A stretch of DNA of 64,000 nucleotides from Coprococcus aceti (GTDB taxonomy: Bacteria > Bacillota > Clostridia > Lachnospirales > Lachnospiraceae), in assembly GCF_025567285.1 (NCBI RefSeq), contig NZ_JAOQJT010000005.1, positions 124,001 through 188,000 of the forward strand. The letters are read 5' to 3'. A model generated the notes under the pieces. That model worked only from the letters and a program-made list of their open reading frames with translations. It was not told the DNA's origin and ran no database searches. A program made the translations under genes and the position numbers. Of this stretch, positions 25,458 through 33,143 are shown piece by piece (position 1 is the first letter of the stretch; every line of letters begins with the position of its first letter).

Positions 25458-26795
25458 ATGTTCGATTTTCAGCAAATGTATAGAGAAAAGCTGCGTACAC
25501 CGGAGGCTGCGGTGGAGTGTGTCAAGGATGGAGACTGGGTCGATTACACATCGTCCCTTGGAAAACCTGTACTACTTGACAGAGCACTGGCAAAGCGGAG
25601 AGATGAGCTGCACGATGTGAAGATCAGAGGCAATCTGATGGCTGGGCCTATAGAGGTTGCAGAGTGCGATGACAGTCAGGAGCATTTTGTGTATCACAGC
25701 TGGCACTGTTCGCAGTACGAGAGAAAGCTGTGCGATGAGGGCAAATGCTATTATATACCGATGGTGTTCCATAATAATGCGGCTTACTATGAGTATTTCC
25801 TCCATGTAAATGTGGTCATGGTGTCGGTGGGACCTATGGACAAGCATGGTTATTTTAACTTCTCGGTGAATACCGGTGTGGCTGCCCCTATTGCCAGGAA
25901 GGCGGACATCGTGATAGTTGAGGTGAATGAGCACATGCCTAAGATACGCGGTGGATATGACGAGTGTATTCACATATCGGATGTGGATATGATCATAGAG
26001 GGGGAGCACGAGCCATTTGCAGATGTGAAAACACAGGCACCGCGGGAGGTTGACCGGAAGATAGCGGAGCTGCTTATTCCGTATATTGTGGATGGTTCAA
26101 CACTACAGCTCGGTATCGGAGGAATGCCAAATGCGGTGGGTGAGATGCTGGCTCAGTCGGATCTCAAGGATCTTGCCATGCACACGGAGCTCTGCTCGGA
26201 TGCATATCTAGCCCTGTACAAGGCGGGCAAGCTGACAAATAAATATAAGAACATAGATCGTGGAAAAGGCGTATTTGGCTGTGCCATCGGTTCAAATGAG
26301 CTGTATGAGTGGCTGGACGACAATCCGGGAATCGCCGCATATCCACTTGAGTATGTGAACAGGCCATATGTCATATCGCAGATAGACAACATGGTGTCCA
26401 TAAACAGCTGTGTGGCTGTGGATCTGTACGGACAGGTTGCGGCGGAGAGCAGTGGTTCGCGCCAGATCAGCGGAACCGGCGGACAGCTCGATTTCCTGAT
26501 CGGAGCATCGGGCTCTCGTGGCGGCAAGGCGTTTATCTGCATGAGTTCCACACACACCGACAGGAATGGAGTGAAGCATTCCAGGGTAAAACCGCAGTTC
26601 AACGGAGATATCATCACCTCGCCGAGAAGTCAGGTGTACTTTCTTGCGACAGAGTACGGTGTGATAAACCTTGAAGGACGATCCACATGGGAGAGAGCGG
26701 AGGCTCTGATATCCATAGCCCATCCTGATTTCCGGGACATGCTGGTAAAGGAGGCACAGGAGAGAAAGATCTGGCGGAGGTCGAATAAGAGATGA
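25458..26795 (+). CDS. acetyl-CoA hydrolase/transferase family CoA-transferase
   Basis: This 445-residue protein fits the family of butyryl-CoA:acetate and 4-hydroxybutyrate CoA-transferases (usually 430-450 residues). Both halves are present: 'GDWVDYTSSLGKPVLLDRAL' with 'VGPMDKHGYFNFSVNTG', and 'LQLGIGGMPNAVGEML' followed by 'HTELCSD', where the glutamate is the expected nucleophile. In Lachnospiraceae such enzymes finish butyrate or propionate formation by moving CoA to acetate; the exact acid cannot be read from sequence by eye. AAAGGGGG precedes the ATG. GC content is higher than in the array genes. Confidence 0.87.
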   Translation: MFDFQQMYREKLRTPEAAVECVKDGDWVDYTSSLGKPVLLDRALAKRRDELHDVKIRGNLMAGPIEVAECDDSQEHFVYHSWHCSQYERKLCDEGKCYYIPMVFHNNAAYYEYFLHVNVVMVSVGPMDKHGYFNFSVNTGVAAPIARKADIVIVEVNEHMPKIRGGYDECIHISDVDMIIEGEHEPFADVKTQAPREVDRKIAELLIPYIVDGSTLQLGIGGMPNAVGEMLAQSDLKDLAMHTELCSDAYLALYKAGKLTNKYKNIDRGKGVFGCAIGSNELYEWLDDNPGIAAYPLEYVNRPYVISQIDNMVSINSCVAVDLYGQVAAESSGSRQISGTGGQLDFLIGASGSRGGKAFICMSSTHTDRNGVKHSRVKPQFNGDIITSPRSQVYFLATEYGVINLEGRSTWERAEALISIAHPDFRDMLVKEAQERKIWRRSNKR

Positions 26796-26828
26796 GAAGA
26801 TCATGGCATTATAAAAGTGGGGCTGCGA

Positions 26829-27689
26829 ATGAAAGGAAAATCTAAAAAACAAAAAAGTAGAAATAAGAAAAAGCAGAAAAATATAAAATTGGCAATTACT
26901 CTGAGCATAGTTATTGTCATAATATTGTTCTGCAATTTTCAGAACAAACACCTTGAAACCACACATTATACATATGCGGCAGAGCAGCTTGGCGCAGATC
27001 TTGAGGGATATCGCATCGTCCAGATATCGGATCTGCATAATGCAAAGTTTGGCAAGAATAACCAGAAACTGGTGGACAGGATAAGAGAATGTGAACCTGA
27101 TATGATTGTCCTGACCGGAGATCTTGTGGACTCAAATCACACAAATGTAGACCGCGCAGTCCAATTTGTGGATGAGATCGTGAAAATATGTCCGGTATAC
27201 TATGTCACAGGCAATCATGAATATTGGCTTGAGAAATCTGAATATGACGAGCTTATGGATGGGCTTATAGGTGCCGGGGTGGTTATTCTGGATGATCAGG
27301 TTGTGGAGATATCCAGGGGGGATGCGAAGTTCAGGCTGGTCGGACTGGACGATAAAAGTCTTGCGGATGGGACACTGGAGGCGTTGCTTAGTGATGAAAA
27401 GGAGTTCACGGTCGTTCTTGCACATGAGCCACAATACCTTGCCAGGTATGCCGACACCGGTGTTGATCTCGTGCTTTCCGGACATGCCCACGGCGGACAG
27501 TTCAGACTGCCGTTTGTCGGCGGGATAGTGGCTCCGGATCAGGGATTTCTTCCAGAATATACATCAGGTGAATATTATATGGATGGCACCGAGATGATAG
27601 TCAGCCGAGGCCTTGGCAACAGTGTGATTCCGGTGAGGCTGTTTAACTTCCCGGAGATAGTATGCGTGGAGCTGGTGGGGAAGCATTAG
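26829..27689 (+). CDS. membrane-anchored metallophosphoesterase (YkuE/YaeI-like)
   Basis: This ~286-residue protein has a lysine-rich N-terminus and one helix (about 20-38), then a calcineurin-like domain. Metal motifs are 'ISDLHNAKFG' (D-x-H), 'VLTGDLVDSN' (G-D-x-x-D), 'VTGNHEYW' (G-N-H-E), 'LAHEP' and 'LSGHAHGGQ' (G-H-x-H). The set is complete, so it should be an active phosphodiesterase facing outward; YaeI acts on lipid A precursors in other bacteria, but the substrate here is unknown. A GTG at 26817 in frame is an alternative start. It lies 33 bases after the CoA-transferase and may share its transcript. Confidence 0.85.
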   Translation: MKGKSKKQKSRNKKKQKNIKLAITLSIVIVIILFCNFQNKHLETTHYTYAAEQLGADLEGYRIVQISDLHNAKFGKNNQKLVDRIRECEPDMIVLTGDLVDSNHTNVDRAVQFVDEIVKICPVYYVTGNHEYWLEKSEYDELMDGLIGAGVVILDDQVVEISRGDAKFRLVGLDDKSLADGTLEALLSDEKEFTVVLAHEPQYLARYADTGVDLVLSGHAHGGQFRLPFVGGIVAPDQGFLPEYTSGEYYMDGTEMIVSRGLGNSVIPVRLFNFPEIVCVELVGKH

Positions 27690-27731
27690 TTATTGTGAGA
27701 AAGTTAATGTAGATAAGAAAATGATGTACAT

Positions 27732-27780
27732 AAAAGATCGTGGGAAGATTTTGAGTAGGGATCTTCTCACGACCTTTTAA
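27732..27780. terminator. bidirectional terminator between convergent genes
   Basis: AAAAGATCGTGGGAAGAT (from 27732) pairs with ATCTTCTCACGACCTTTT (from 27761). A-run and T-run on opposite sides let it serve both the phosphoesterase and the minus-strand CoA-transferase. Confidence 0.85.
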
Positions 27781-27812
27781 CATATTAGGATTTATTTTTC
27801 TCAGCCTTCTAG

Positions 27813-29339
27813 CTATCGCAGCCTTTCGTCTACTTCCACCTTGAAAGGAAGCTTGCTTAGAATGTCATGTTCAAGATCAATTCCCGGGTACACCTCAATG
27901 AGCTTAAGTCCCTTTTCAGTGAGCTCAAATACGCATCGTTCTGTGACGTATATAACCCTCTGCCTGTTTGCCAGCGCACGTTTTCCTGAGAAACTGATGC
28001 TTCTGACATCGTTTACGAACTTAGGAATGCTTCCCTCGTTTTTGATGGTCACGATGCCGTCATTGTCCTCCACGGCAAGCCCCTTCGTATCAAATGTGAG
28101 ACAGAACACAACGGTTGCTGTCTTGGCGGTGATATTTGCAAATCCGCCTACACCGGCAAATGCGCCAGGACCCTTGTGGGCATTTACATTCCCGAACCTG
28201 TCAACCTCGATCCCGCCCATGAAACAGATATCAAGACCGCCATTGTTGTAGAGATCAAACTGGTTTGCCATGTCATAGATGGAGTCCGCGCCAATGACAG
28301 CGCCGAACACCTTGCCCGATGCAGGAAATCCGCCTACACCTCCGGATTCTACGGTCAGGGTTATCTTGTCCAGAATACCGTTCTCTCTGGCATACTTGGA
28401 TACAGTCTCCGGAATTCCAACACCTATGTTGACTATATCGTCCGGTTTCAATTCCAGAGCAGCCCTTCTTCCAATGATCTCTGCGCTTGTATTGACGACA
28501 TTCTTTGTCTTGGTACGACCGGAAAGCATCTCAGCCCAATCCTGCCACTGTGAATATGGAATCTCAAAACTTCCTGTCAGGGATTCGTATGATGCGTGTC
28601 TTGGCTCCGGCGGTATCTCAACGATAGCGTCAACCAGACATCCCGGAATGATGGTATTGTGAGGTCTTGATGGCCTTGCCACAAGTCTGTCAACCTGCAC
28701 GATGACCTTTCCGCCATTTGCCTTTACAGCCTGACAGATGGACAGCGCATCTCCTGCGGTAAACAGATCCTCAAATGAGATGTTGCCCTTGCGGTCGGCA
28801 GCAGTTCCCTTGATGATAGCCACGTTGATAAGCGGCAGCTTGTAGTAGAGGAATTCCTCACCGTCCAGCTCAACGTATTTTACAAGTGAGTCGTCCTTTG
28901 ATATGTTGTTGATTCCCGGTCCCTCAAGTCTAGGATCGACAAATATATCGAGACCGACCTTGGAGAGTGCTCCCGGAAGTCCGCCGGCCTGTGCACGAAT
29001 TGCGTGTGAGATACAGCCGAGTGGAAGATTGTATGCCTCAAATCTGTCCTCAAGGACAAGCTTCTTGGTGCTGTACATGGCACCGAAATGTCCACAGATG
29101 ATCTTGTCAACGGCGCCGTCTCTTATGTATCCCTCTGCCGCCTTGTTCTCATCCCACGCACCAAAGCCCGCGCTTGATATAGCTGTGAGGTGCTTCGGTG
29201 AACCTGTCCTCTGGTATCTTTTATATAATGCCTCGTGAAGCTCGATTGGAATATCTATGCCGAGAAATGAGTTGAGTGCGATCACATCTCCGTCATTTAT
29301 AAGATCCATTGCCTCGTCGGCTGTCATTATCTGGTACAT
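27813..29339 (-). CDS. propionate/short-chain acyl-CoA:acetate CoA-transferase (Pct/YdiF type)
   Basis: This 508-residue protein carries fused alpha and beta halves of a family I CoA-transferase. Alpha: 'MTADEAMDLINDGDVIAL' and 'KIICGHFGAMYSTKKL'. Beta: 'DIVNIGVGIPETVSKYA', then 'TLTVESGGVGGFPASG', where the glutamate of V-E-S-G-G forms the CoA thioester. Such enzymes use propionyl-, lactyl- or butyryl-CoA with acetate. Start at 29339 behind AAAGGA is preferred over in-frame codons up to 29372. It is the second CoA-transferase within 4 kb, of an unrelated family to the first. Confidence 0.88.
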   Translation of the reverse strand: MYQIMTADEAMDLINDGDVIALNSFLGIDIPIELHEALYKRYQRTGSPKHLTAISSAGFGAWDENKAAEGYIRDGAVDKIICGHFGAMYSTKKLVLEDRFEAYNLPLGCISHAIRAQAGGLPGALSKVGLDIFVDPRLEGPGINNISKDDSLVKYVELDGEEFLYYKLPLINVAIIKGTAADRKGNISFEDLFTAGDALSICQAVKANGGKVIVQVDRLVARPSRPHNTIIPGCLVDAIVEIPPEPRHASYESLTGSFEIPYSQWQDWAEMLSGRTKTKNVVNTSAEIIGRRAALELKPDDIVNIGVGIPETVSKYARENGILDKITLTVESGGVGGFPASGKVFGAVIGADSIYDMANQFDLYNNGGLDICFMGGIEVDRFGNVNAHKGPGAFAGVGGFANITAKTATVVFCLTFDTKGLAVEDNDGIVTIKNEGSIPKFVNDVRSISFSGKRALANRQRVIYVTERCVFELTEKGLKLIEVYPGIDLEHDILSKLPFKVEVDERLR

Positions 29340-29382
29340 TTGTTCTATCCTTTCGTTTATATAAAAAATCAATCAAAATCTG

Positions 29383-29727
29383 CTATGAATTTATTAGCAG
29401 GTTACAATATGATAACATTCTTTGTAAGAGTTCTGTATCCTTGTTCTGACATAAATCAACAAGGGCAAAGAGCTCAGGATTCTTGTTTTTGTCAATTACG
29501 ATTTGTGTCGCGGCCGGAGAATCCGAAAGACCGGTCAAATATTCAACAGATGTGTTAAAACATTGAGCAATAATTTCCAGCGTTTGCTGAGATGGGACTC
29601 TCTCTCCGTACTCATATCTGCAATATCCTATTTTGGAAAGATTGAGTCTCCTGGATGCTTCAGCCATAGTAATTCCCATATTTTCTCTCACAATTTTTAA
29701 TCGTTCTGGAATTAATTTAGCAGACAT
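29383..29727 (-). CDS. XRE-family transcriptional regulator
   Basis: This 114-residue protein has an N-terminal helix-turn-helix ('RENMGITMAEASRRLNLSK', 'QQTLEIIAQCFNTSVEYLTG') and a short C-terminal helical tail. Start at 29727 follows GGAGG; upstream in-frame codons run through the operator. It diverges from the nuclease-like gene at 29858 and probably represses both through the palindrome between them. Confidence 0.85.
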   Translation of the reverse strand: MSAKLIPERLKIVRENMGITMAEASRRLNLSKIGYCRYEYGERVPSQQTLEIIAQCFNTSVEYLTGLSDSPAATQIVIDKNKNPELFALVDLCQNKDTELLQRMLSYCNLLINS

Positions 29728-29750
29728 TATTATTCCTCCTAGACTAAATA

Positions 29751-29799
29751 TTGACAGTAACCATTGGATAATATAAAATAGATATATCCAATGGTTACT
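29751..29799. promoter_or_regulatory. perfect 15-bp palindrome operator over promoter
   Basis: AGTAACCATTGGATA (29756-29770) and TATCCAATGGTTACT (29785-29799) form a perfect inverted repeat with a 14-base spacer. It covers a plus-strand promoter, TTGACA (29751-29756), 17 bases, TAAAAT (29774-29779), which would drive the gene at 29858. The XRE protein encoded to the left is the likely ligand. Confidence 0.8.
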
Positions 29800-29857
29800 A
29801 TACAACAAATAATAGCCTTATTCAACATTTAATATAGAATAGAGGGAGATATATAAT

Positions 29858-30238
29858 ATGCGAAATGAGGACAAGTTAATAAAAGTAGCACATTATAACA
29901 CTAAACTCAATTCAGTATTAGGTTTTGATTATAGTGCTTTTACAATTTATAGATCTAAGGGATTGTTGACACATCTTATTAAAAGAAAGCATTTTGTTGC
30001 TGCAAAATACATTGATCGTTTAGATGATATAATTAGTCATCCAGACTATGCAGGATGTTATAATGGAAATATAGAGTTGGTTAAATGTTATAATGACAAT
30101 ATTTTTGTTTCAATCAAATTAGATGAAAAGGAATCAAAATATTATATTGCTACAGTATTTGATGTAAAAAAAGGAAAAATAGATTCATATGTAAAGTCAG
30201 GCAGATTGGTGCCGATATGTAGTAATATATTTGGTTAG
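29858..30238 (+). CDS. PBECR-type (barnase/EndoU/ColE5/RelE-like) nuclease candidate
   Basis: This 126-residue protein contains 'GLLTHLIKRKHFVAAKYIDR', 'IISHPDYAGCYNGNIELVKC' and 'IFVSIKLDEKESKYYIATVF', an order (H near the start, N/H-P-D-Y, then paired strands) typical of phage-type PBECR RNase-like domains. Catalysis is untested and assigned by pattern only. AGAGGGAG precedes the ATG. With the divergent XRE gene and shared operator it has a toxin-antitoxin-like layout, although XRE antitoxins are usually co-transcribed rather than divergent. Confidence 0.6.
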   Translation: MRNEDKLIKVAHYNTKLNSVLGFDYSAFTIYRSKGLLTHLIKRKHFVAAKYIDRLDDIISHPDYAGCYNGNIELVKCYNDNIFVSIKLDEKESKYYIATVFDVKKGKIDSYVKSGRLVPICSNIFG

Positions 30239-30376
30239 ATAAGATATCTTGACTTTATCGGTAAGCAATGGTATCATCATTGTATACATTTGACAAGCAG
30301 GAAAGGCACCCTGCGCTCCCTCGGGAACCTGATATGATGGATACGCCGCCCATCCAAATGTAAACATTAAATACTT

Positions 30377-30433
30377 AAAAATGTCAGATAAATATGAGCA
30401 ATGATTTGGAGCTTATATCTATCTGACATTTTT
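30377..30433. terminator. long hairpin terminator
   Basis: AAAAATGTCAGATA (30377-30390) pairs perfectly with TATCTGACATTTTT (30420-30433). Its A/T ends serve both strands, and it lies between converging genes. Confidence 0.75.
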
Positions 30434-30476
30434 AATTTGCGTCAGCAACGAGCTAAAGCGTGCTGCTCCTTGTTCC

Positions 30477-31073
30477 CTAATCAGGATACTTGATCAGATC
30501 GTACATCTTACCATAAGCGCCCATATCGCGCACACCCTCAAGCTCCATGCCGAGATGCATGTATTTGTCGCACTTTGACTTGGCATCCGTCTCAAGGATG
30601 ACTGGAACGTGCAACCTGTTTCCCTCAGAGAAAGCCATGTCCAGAACTTTTCTCATGTATCCCTGTCCCTGGTATTGTTCGCGGACGCAGACCATGCCGA
30701 CGAATATAAAATCTTTCTTCTCTTTCTTCATTCGATCTTGAAGGGATTTTCCTCCCTTGGACAGAGCTTTTCCCATGCAGATCATTTCTTTAAGGCTCAT
30801 GTTGTGAAACAGAGCTTTGAGGATAGCCATGCCCGCCTTGAGATTTATTTTCTGTCCTGGCAGGGTATAGGCGATATACCCCTCGCCGCGTTCGCTGGTC
30901 GCGTAGAGCATTTGCCCTTCAAATGCCATACGAACGTAGCCGGCTATGTAATTTGCTACGGCTTCTTTGCTGCTGTAGAACACTCCCATACCTGTTTCCT
31001 GCCCATAGTCGTAATATCCAAACGCATGGCCGATATCCTCGGCTGCCTGCGCATCCCATTTTGTTATCTTCAT
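30477..31073 (-). CDS. GNAT-family N-acetyltransferase
   Basis: In this 198-residue protein the acetyl-CoA site appears as 'VCVREQYQGQGYMRKVLDMA' (Q-x-x-G-x-G/A), with a C-terminal 'KYMHLGMELEGVRDMGAYGK'. An unusual middle segment (about 75-120) is rich in Met and Lys. The substrate is unknown. The ATG follows CGGAG on the minus strand. Confidence 0.8.
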   Translation of the reverse strand: MKITKWDAQAAEDIGHAFGYYDYGQETGMGVFYSSKEAVANYIAGYVRMAFEGQMLYATSERGEGYIAYTLPGQKINLKAGMAILKALFHNMSLKEMICMGKALSKGGKSLQDRMKKEKKDFIFVGMVCVREQYQGQGYMRKVLDMAFSEGNRLHVPVILETDAKSKCDKYMHLGMELEGVRDMGAYGKMYDLIKYPD

Positions 31074-31373
31074 TGTATTTTCTCCGTTCGATAATTATAT
31101 TGTAGTTTCTAATTTGATTTATATGGTTAGACATACCTAACCATAATCATATTATCATATATAGAGTGAAAATAAAACTATGATCTCATTCAGGATGACA
31201 TGATAGAAATATATGAATATATGAAGATGTGAAGGATGTCGATGTCATAGTGTTTGCATATGGAATGTTACTACTAAAACAATACATTTGTATTGAATTA
31301 GCATAAATCAAGCATTATAATTTATAAAGAAGCGGTGAAGTTGCATATTATTAATACTAGGAGGTGCATGAGA
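31074..31373. other. intergenic region between divergent genes
   Basis: About 300 AT-rich bases separate the acetyltransferase and the antitoxin gene. They must hold both promoters. TTAGGTATGTCTAACCATA-like dyads near 31127-31145 (GGTTAGACATACCTAACC) form an 8-bp inverted repeat upstream of the minus-strand gene; no other gene is supported. Confidence 0.4.
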
Positions 31374-31658
31374 ATGGCAAGCACAATACAGGTAAGGGTA
31401 GACAATGATCTTAAGTCAAAATCAGATAAATTATTTCATGATCTTGGAACAGATACTACGACAGCTATAAGAATTTTTCTTACCCAGGCAGTTGCAAATA
31501 ATGGATTTCCATTTGAGATAAAAAGGGTTGTTACAGATCCATATGTGGCAATGACAGAGGAACAGATGATAGACAAACTGGCGAAGTCAAGACAACATGC
31601 TGAAAAAGGTGAATGTCGTGATGCTGATGTTGTGATAGATGATATGAGGGCAAAATGA
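31374..31658 (+). CDS. DinJ/RelB-family antitoxin, apparently without toxin
   Basis: This 94-residue protein has an N-terminal ribbon-helix-helix ('TIQVRVDNDLKSKSDKLF', 'TTTAIRIFLTQAVANNGFPF') and a disordered C-terminal arm that would wrap the toxin. ATG 31374 is chosen because AGGAGG lies nine bases upstream. No YafQ/RelE-type toxin follows: the next 80 bases are non-coding and then comes an opposing pseudogene. It may be solitary or act on a toxin elsewhere. Confidence 0.82.
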   Translation: MASTIQVRVDNDLKSKSDKLFHDLGTDTTTAIRIFLTQAVANNGFPFEIKRVVTDPYVAMTEEQMIDKLAKSRQHAEKGECRDADVVIDDMRAK

Positions 31659-31744
31659 TACAGAACAATCCGTAGAGCTATGAACATTAAAGAGTGGGAA
31701 GCGATGAGCTTCCCACCTTTTTGTGTATTTAAAACTTTGTAAAA

Positions 31745-32565
31745 CTAACTCAAAAGCGTTATATAAATTCCCGTAAGTATCGCAGTCGTTATAACTCCGC
31801 AGATATTTACGCCCAGGGCGTAGTCGAGAATAAATGCTGAAGGGTCAGCCTTTGATGCCGCCTTCTGGGCGACCTTGGCGGTTGAAGGTACGCATGACAC
31901 TCCAGCAATACCGACTGTAGGGTTGAAGTTACCCCGCTTGAAGAGGTATACGATGTAGCCTCCGACTATTCCGCCGATACCTGAGAGGAGCAGAGCAAGC
32001 ATTCCAAGGATCAGGAGCTTGAGCACCTGTTCATTCAGGAACCAGCTTTTGTTTGGATGTGATCTTGCTTTTTCTCTGTTCCCTGACGATGGCTTTGCCC
32101 CTCACGCTCTTTGGTATGAGCAGCTTGAGTGATGCAAATAAAACCATAGGTCCGTCCGCACCGCCGATGATGGAGACTGCGGCTTACGAACCGGCATCGA
32201 GGCCCATTGCCCTGGCGATAGGGTATGTAAGTATGGTGCCCGCCTCTGAGTCCGTTGCTGAATGTGAGTGTGTATATCGGCTGCAGAAAATCTATCTGCA
32301 TATATTTCATCAGGTCATCGGTGGATGAAAGCAGGGGATTGATGATCAGATTTCCTGTCTGGTTATTTTCAAGGAACAGGACACCGGCATTTACCGCCGA
32401 CATTCCAAGTCCCATCGGGACCATGATAAGCGGCTCCAGTGTTCCCTTTATACCCAGATACACAAGTAAAAATCCAAGTAAAATGAGCGCGATACGGGCG
32501 ATGACTATATGAGGCGACTGCTCGAACATAGTCGCAATACCCTGAAAGAGGTCAAGAATATCCAT
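31745..32565 (-). pseudogene. Na+-translocating decarboxylase beta subunit (OadB/GcdB), decayed
   Basis: The N-terminal part (MDILDLFQGIATMFEQSPHI..., 'MVPMGLGMSAVNAG') and the C-terminal part ('GNFNPTVGIAGVSCVPSTAK', 'DYALGVNICGVITT') are typical of the beta subunit that pumps Na+ during decarboxylation. Between them the frame is broken several times. A deletion falls after 'TLTFSNGL', a TAA stands where Lys is expected in 'LDAGS-K-AAVSIIGGADGP' and a frameshift lies near 32030. No biotin carrier or alpha subunit is nearby, so the complex is lost here. Confidence 0.82.
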
Positions 32566-32702
32566 TATTTCTGTACATCCTTCTCCTTTGTCATGGCACT
32601 GATACACGCCATCGTAATCTTCATAAGCACAGCGATACCATATGATATCACAGCTCCGATACTAAATACTTTTAATGCTAATAACACCCACAATATATCC
32701 AA
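32565..32702 (-). pseudogene. possible small subunit remnant before oadB
   Basis: A 45-codon minus-strand frame (about MDILWVLLALKVFSIGAVIS, then YGIAVLMKITMACI...) ends one base into the oadB start (TAATG). One hydrophobic helix fits OadG-type or similar small subunits, but it is shorter than usual and has only a TTG start. It is likely the tail of the decayed operon. Confidence 0.35.
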
Positions 32703-32827
32703 TTGAGAAAATGGTGTCAATGAATCGCGGGGTAATTGGGTGTATCTGAGCCATATCTTTGCCGAGGGGCAGTACGCTTTTCCGGTTAATATGCGAGTAC
32801 CTAATCTTCACAAAATCTTCACAAAAT

Positions 32828-32846
32828 AATTAGCACTCACCTCTTG
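32828..32846 (+). repeat. left attachment repeat (attL core) of the ICE
   Basis: AATTAGCACTCACCTCTTG, identical to 59377-59395. It is the left arm, spacer and first three bases of the -35 box of a CIRCE/promoter element; after it the sequence diverges into the ICE. The 38 bases ending here also equal the sequence upstream of hsp20 copy 1. Confidence 0.85.
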
Positions 32847-32963
32847 TTATTACAGCGTAGCTTTTGTCTTAGTTCATAGAGTGCCGTAAAGTGCTTATTT
32901 ACAGGCTTTTTACGGGTTTTATGAATTTATCACATTTCATCAAAAATCGTCAATATACAAAAA

Positions 32964-32988
32964 TTTGGTGTCAAAATTGGTGTCAAAT
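32964..32988 (+). repeat. left-end tandem TTGGTGTCAAA sites
   Basis: Two direct copies of TTGGTGTCAAA lie about 120 bases inside the left end. The same tandem pair, same orientation, is at 59274-59297 inside the right end. They are probably arm-type binding sites for the integrase N-terminal domain, as with Tn916 DR-2 repeats. Confidence 0.7.
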
Positions 32989-33052
32989 AACCTTGATTTG
33001 AGATTTTGATGAGCAACACATCAGTATAAAAAATTGAATATTTTATAGATTA

Positions 33053-33108
33053 TGGAACGCCTAAAATGACGTTCCTTTTCTATTTCCAGCCGTTCTTATT
33101 GGACGGCT
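33053..33108 (+). terminator. tandem hairpins at the ICE left edge
   Basis: GGAACG...CGTTCC followed by TTTT (33053-33076) and GCCGT...ACGGC (33089-33107) lie directly upstream of the surface-protein gene. They could block transcription entering from the chromosome or act as an attenuator for the adhesin gene. Confidence 0.55.
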
Positions 33109-33143
33109 ATTTTATTACCCAAAATGAAAGGAGCATTAGATTT

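Noticed and set aside
33066..33143. Earlier start for the surface adhesin
   Set aside because: It would run through two hairpins and place non-signal residues before a good signal peptide; ATG 33144 has AAAGGAG.
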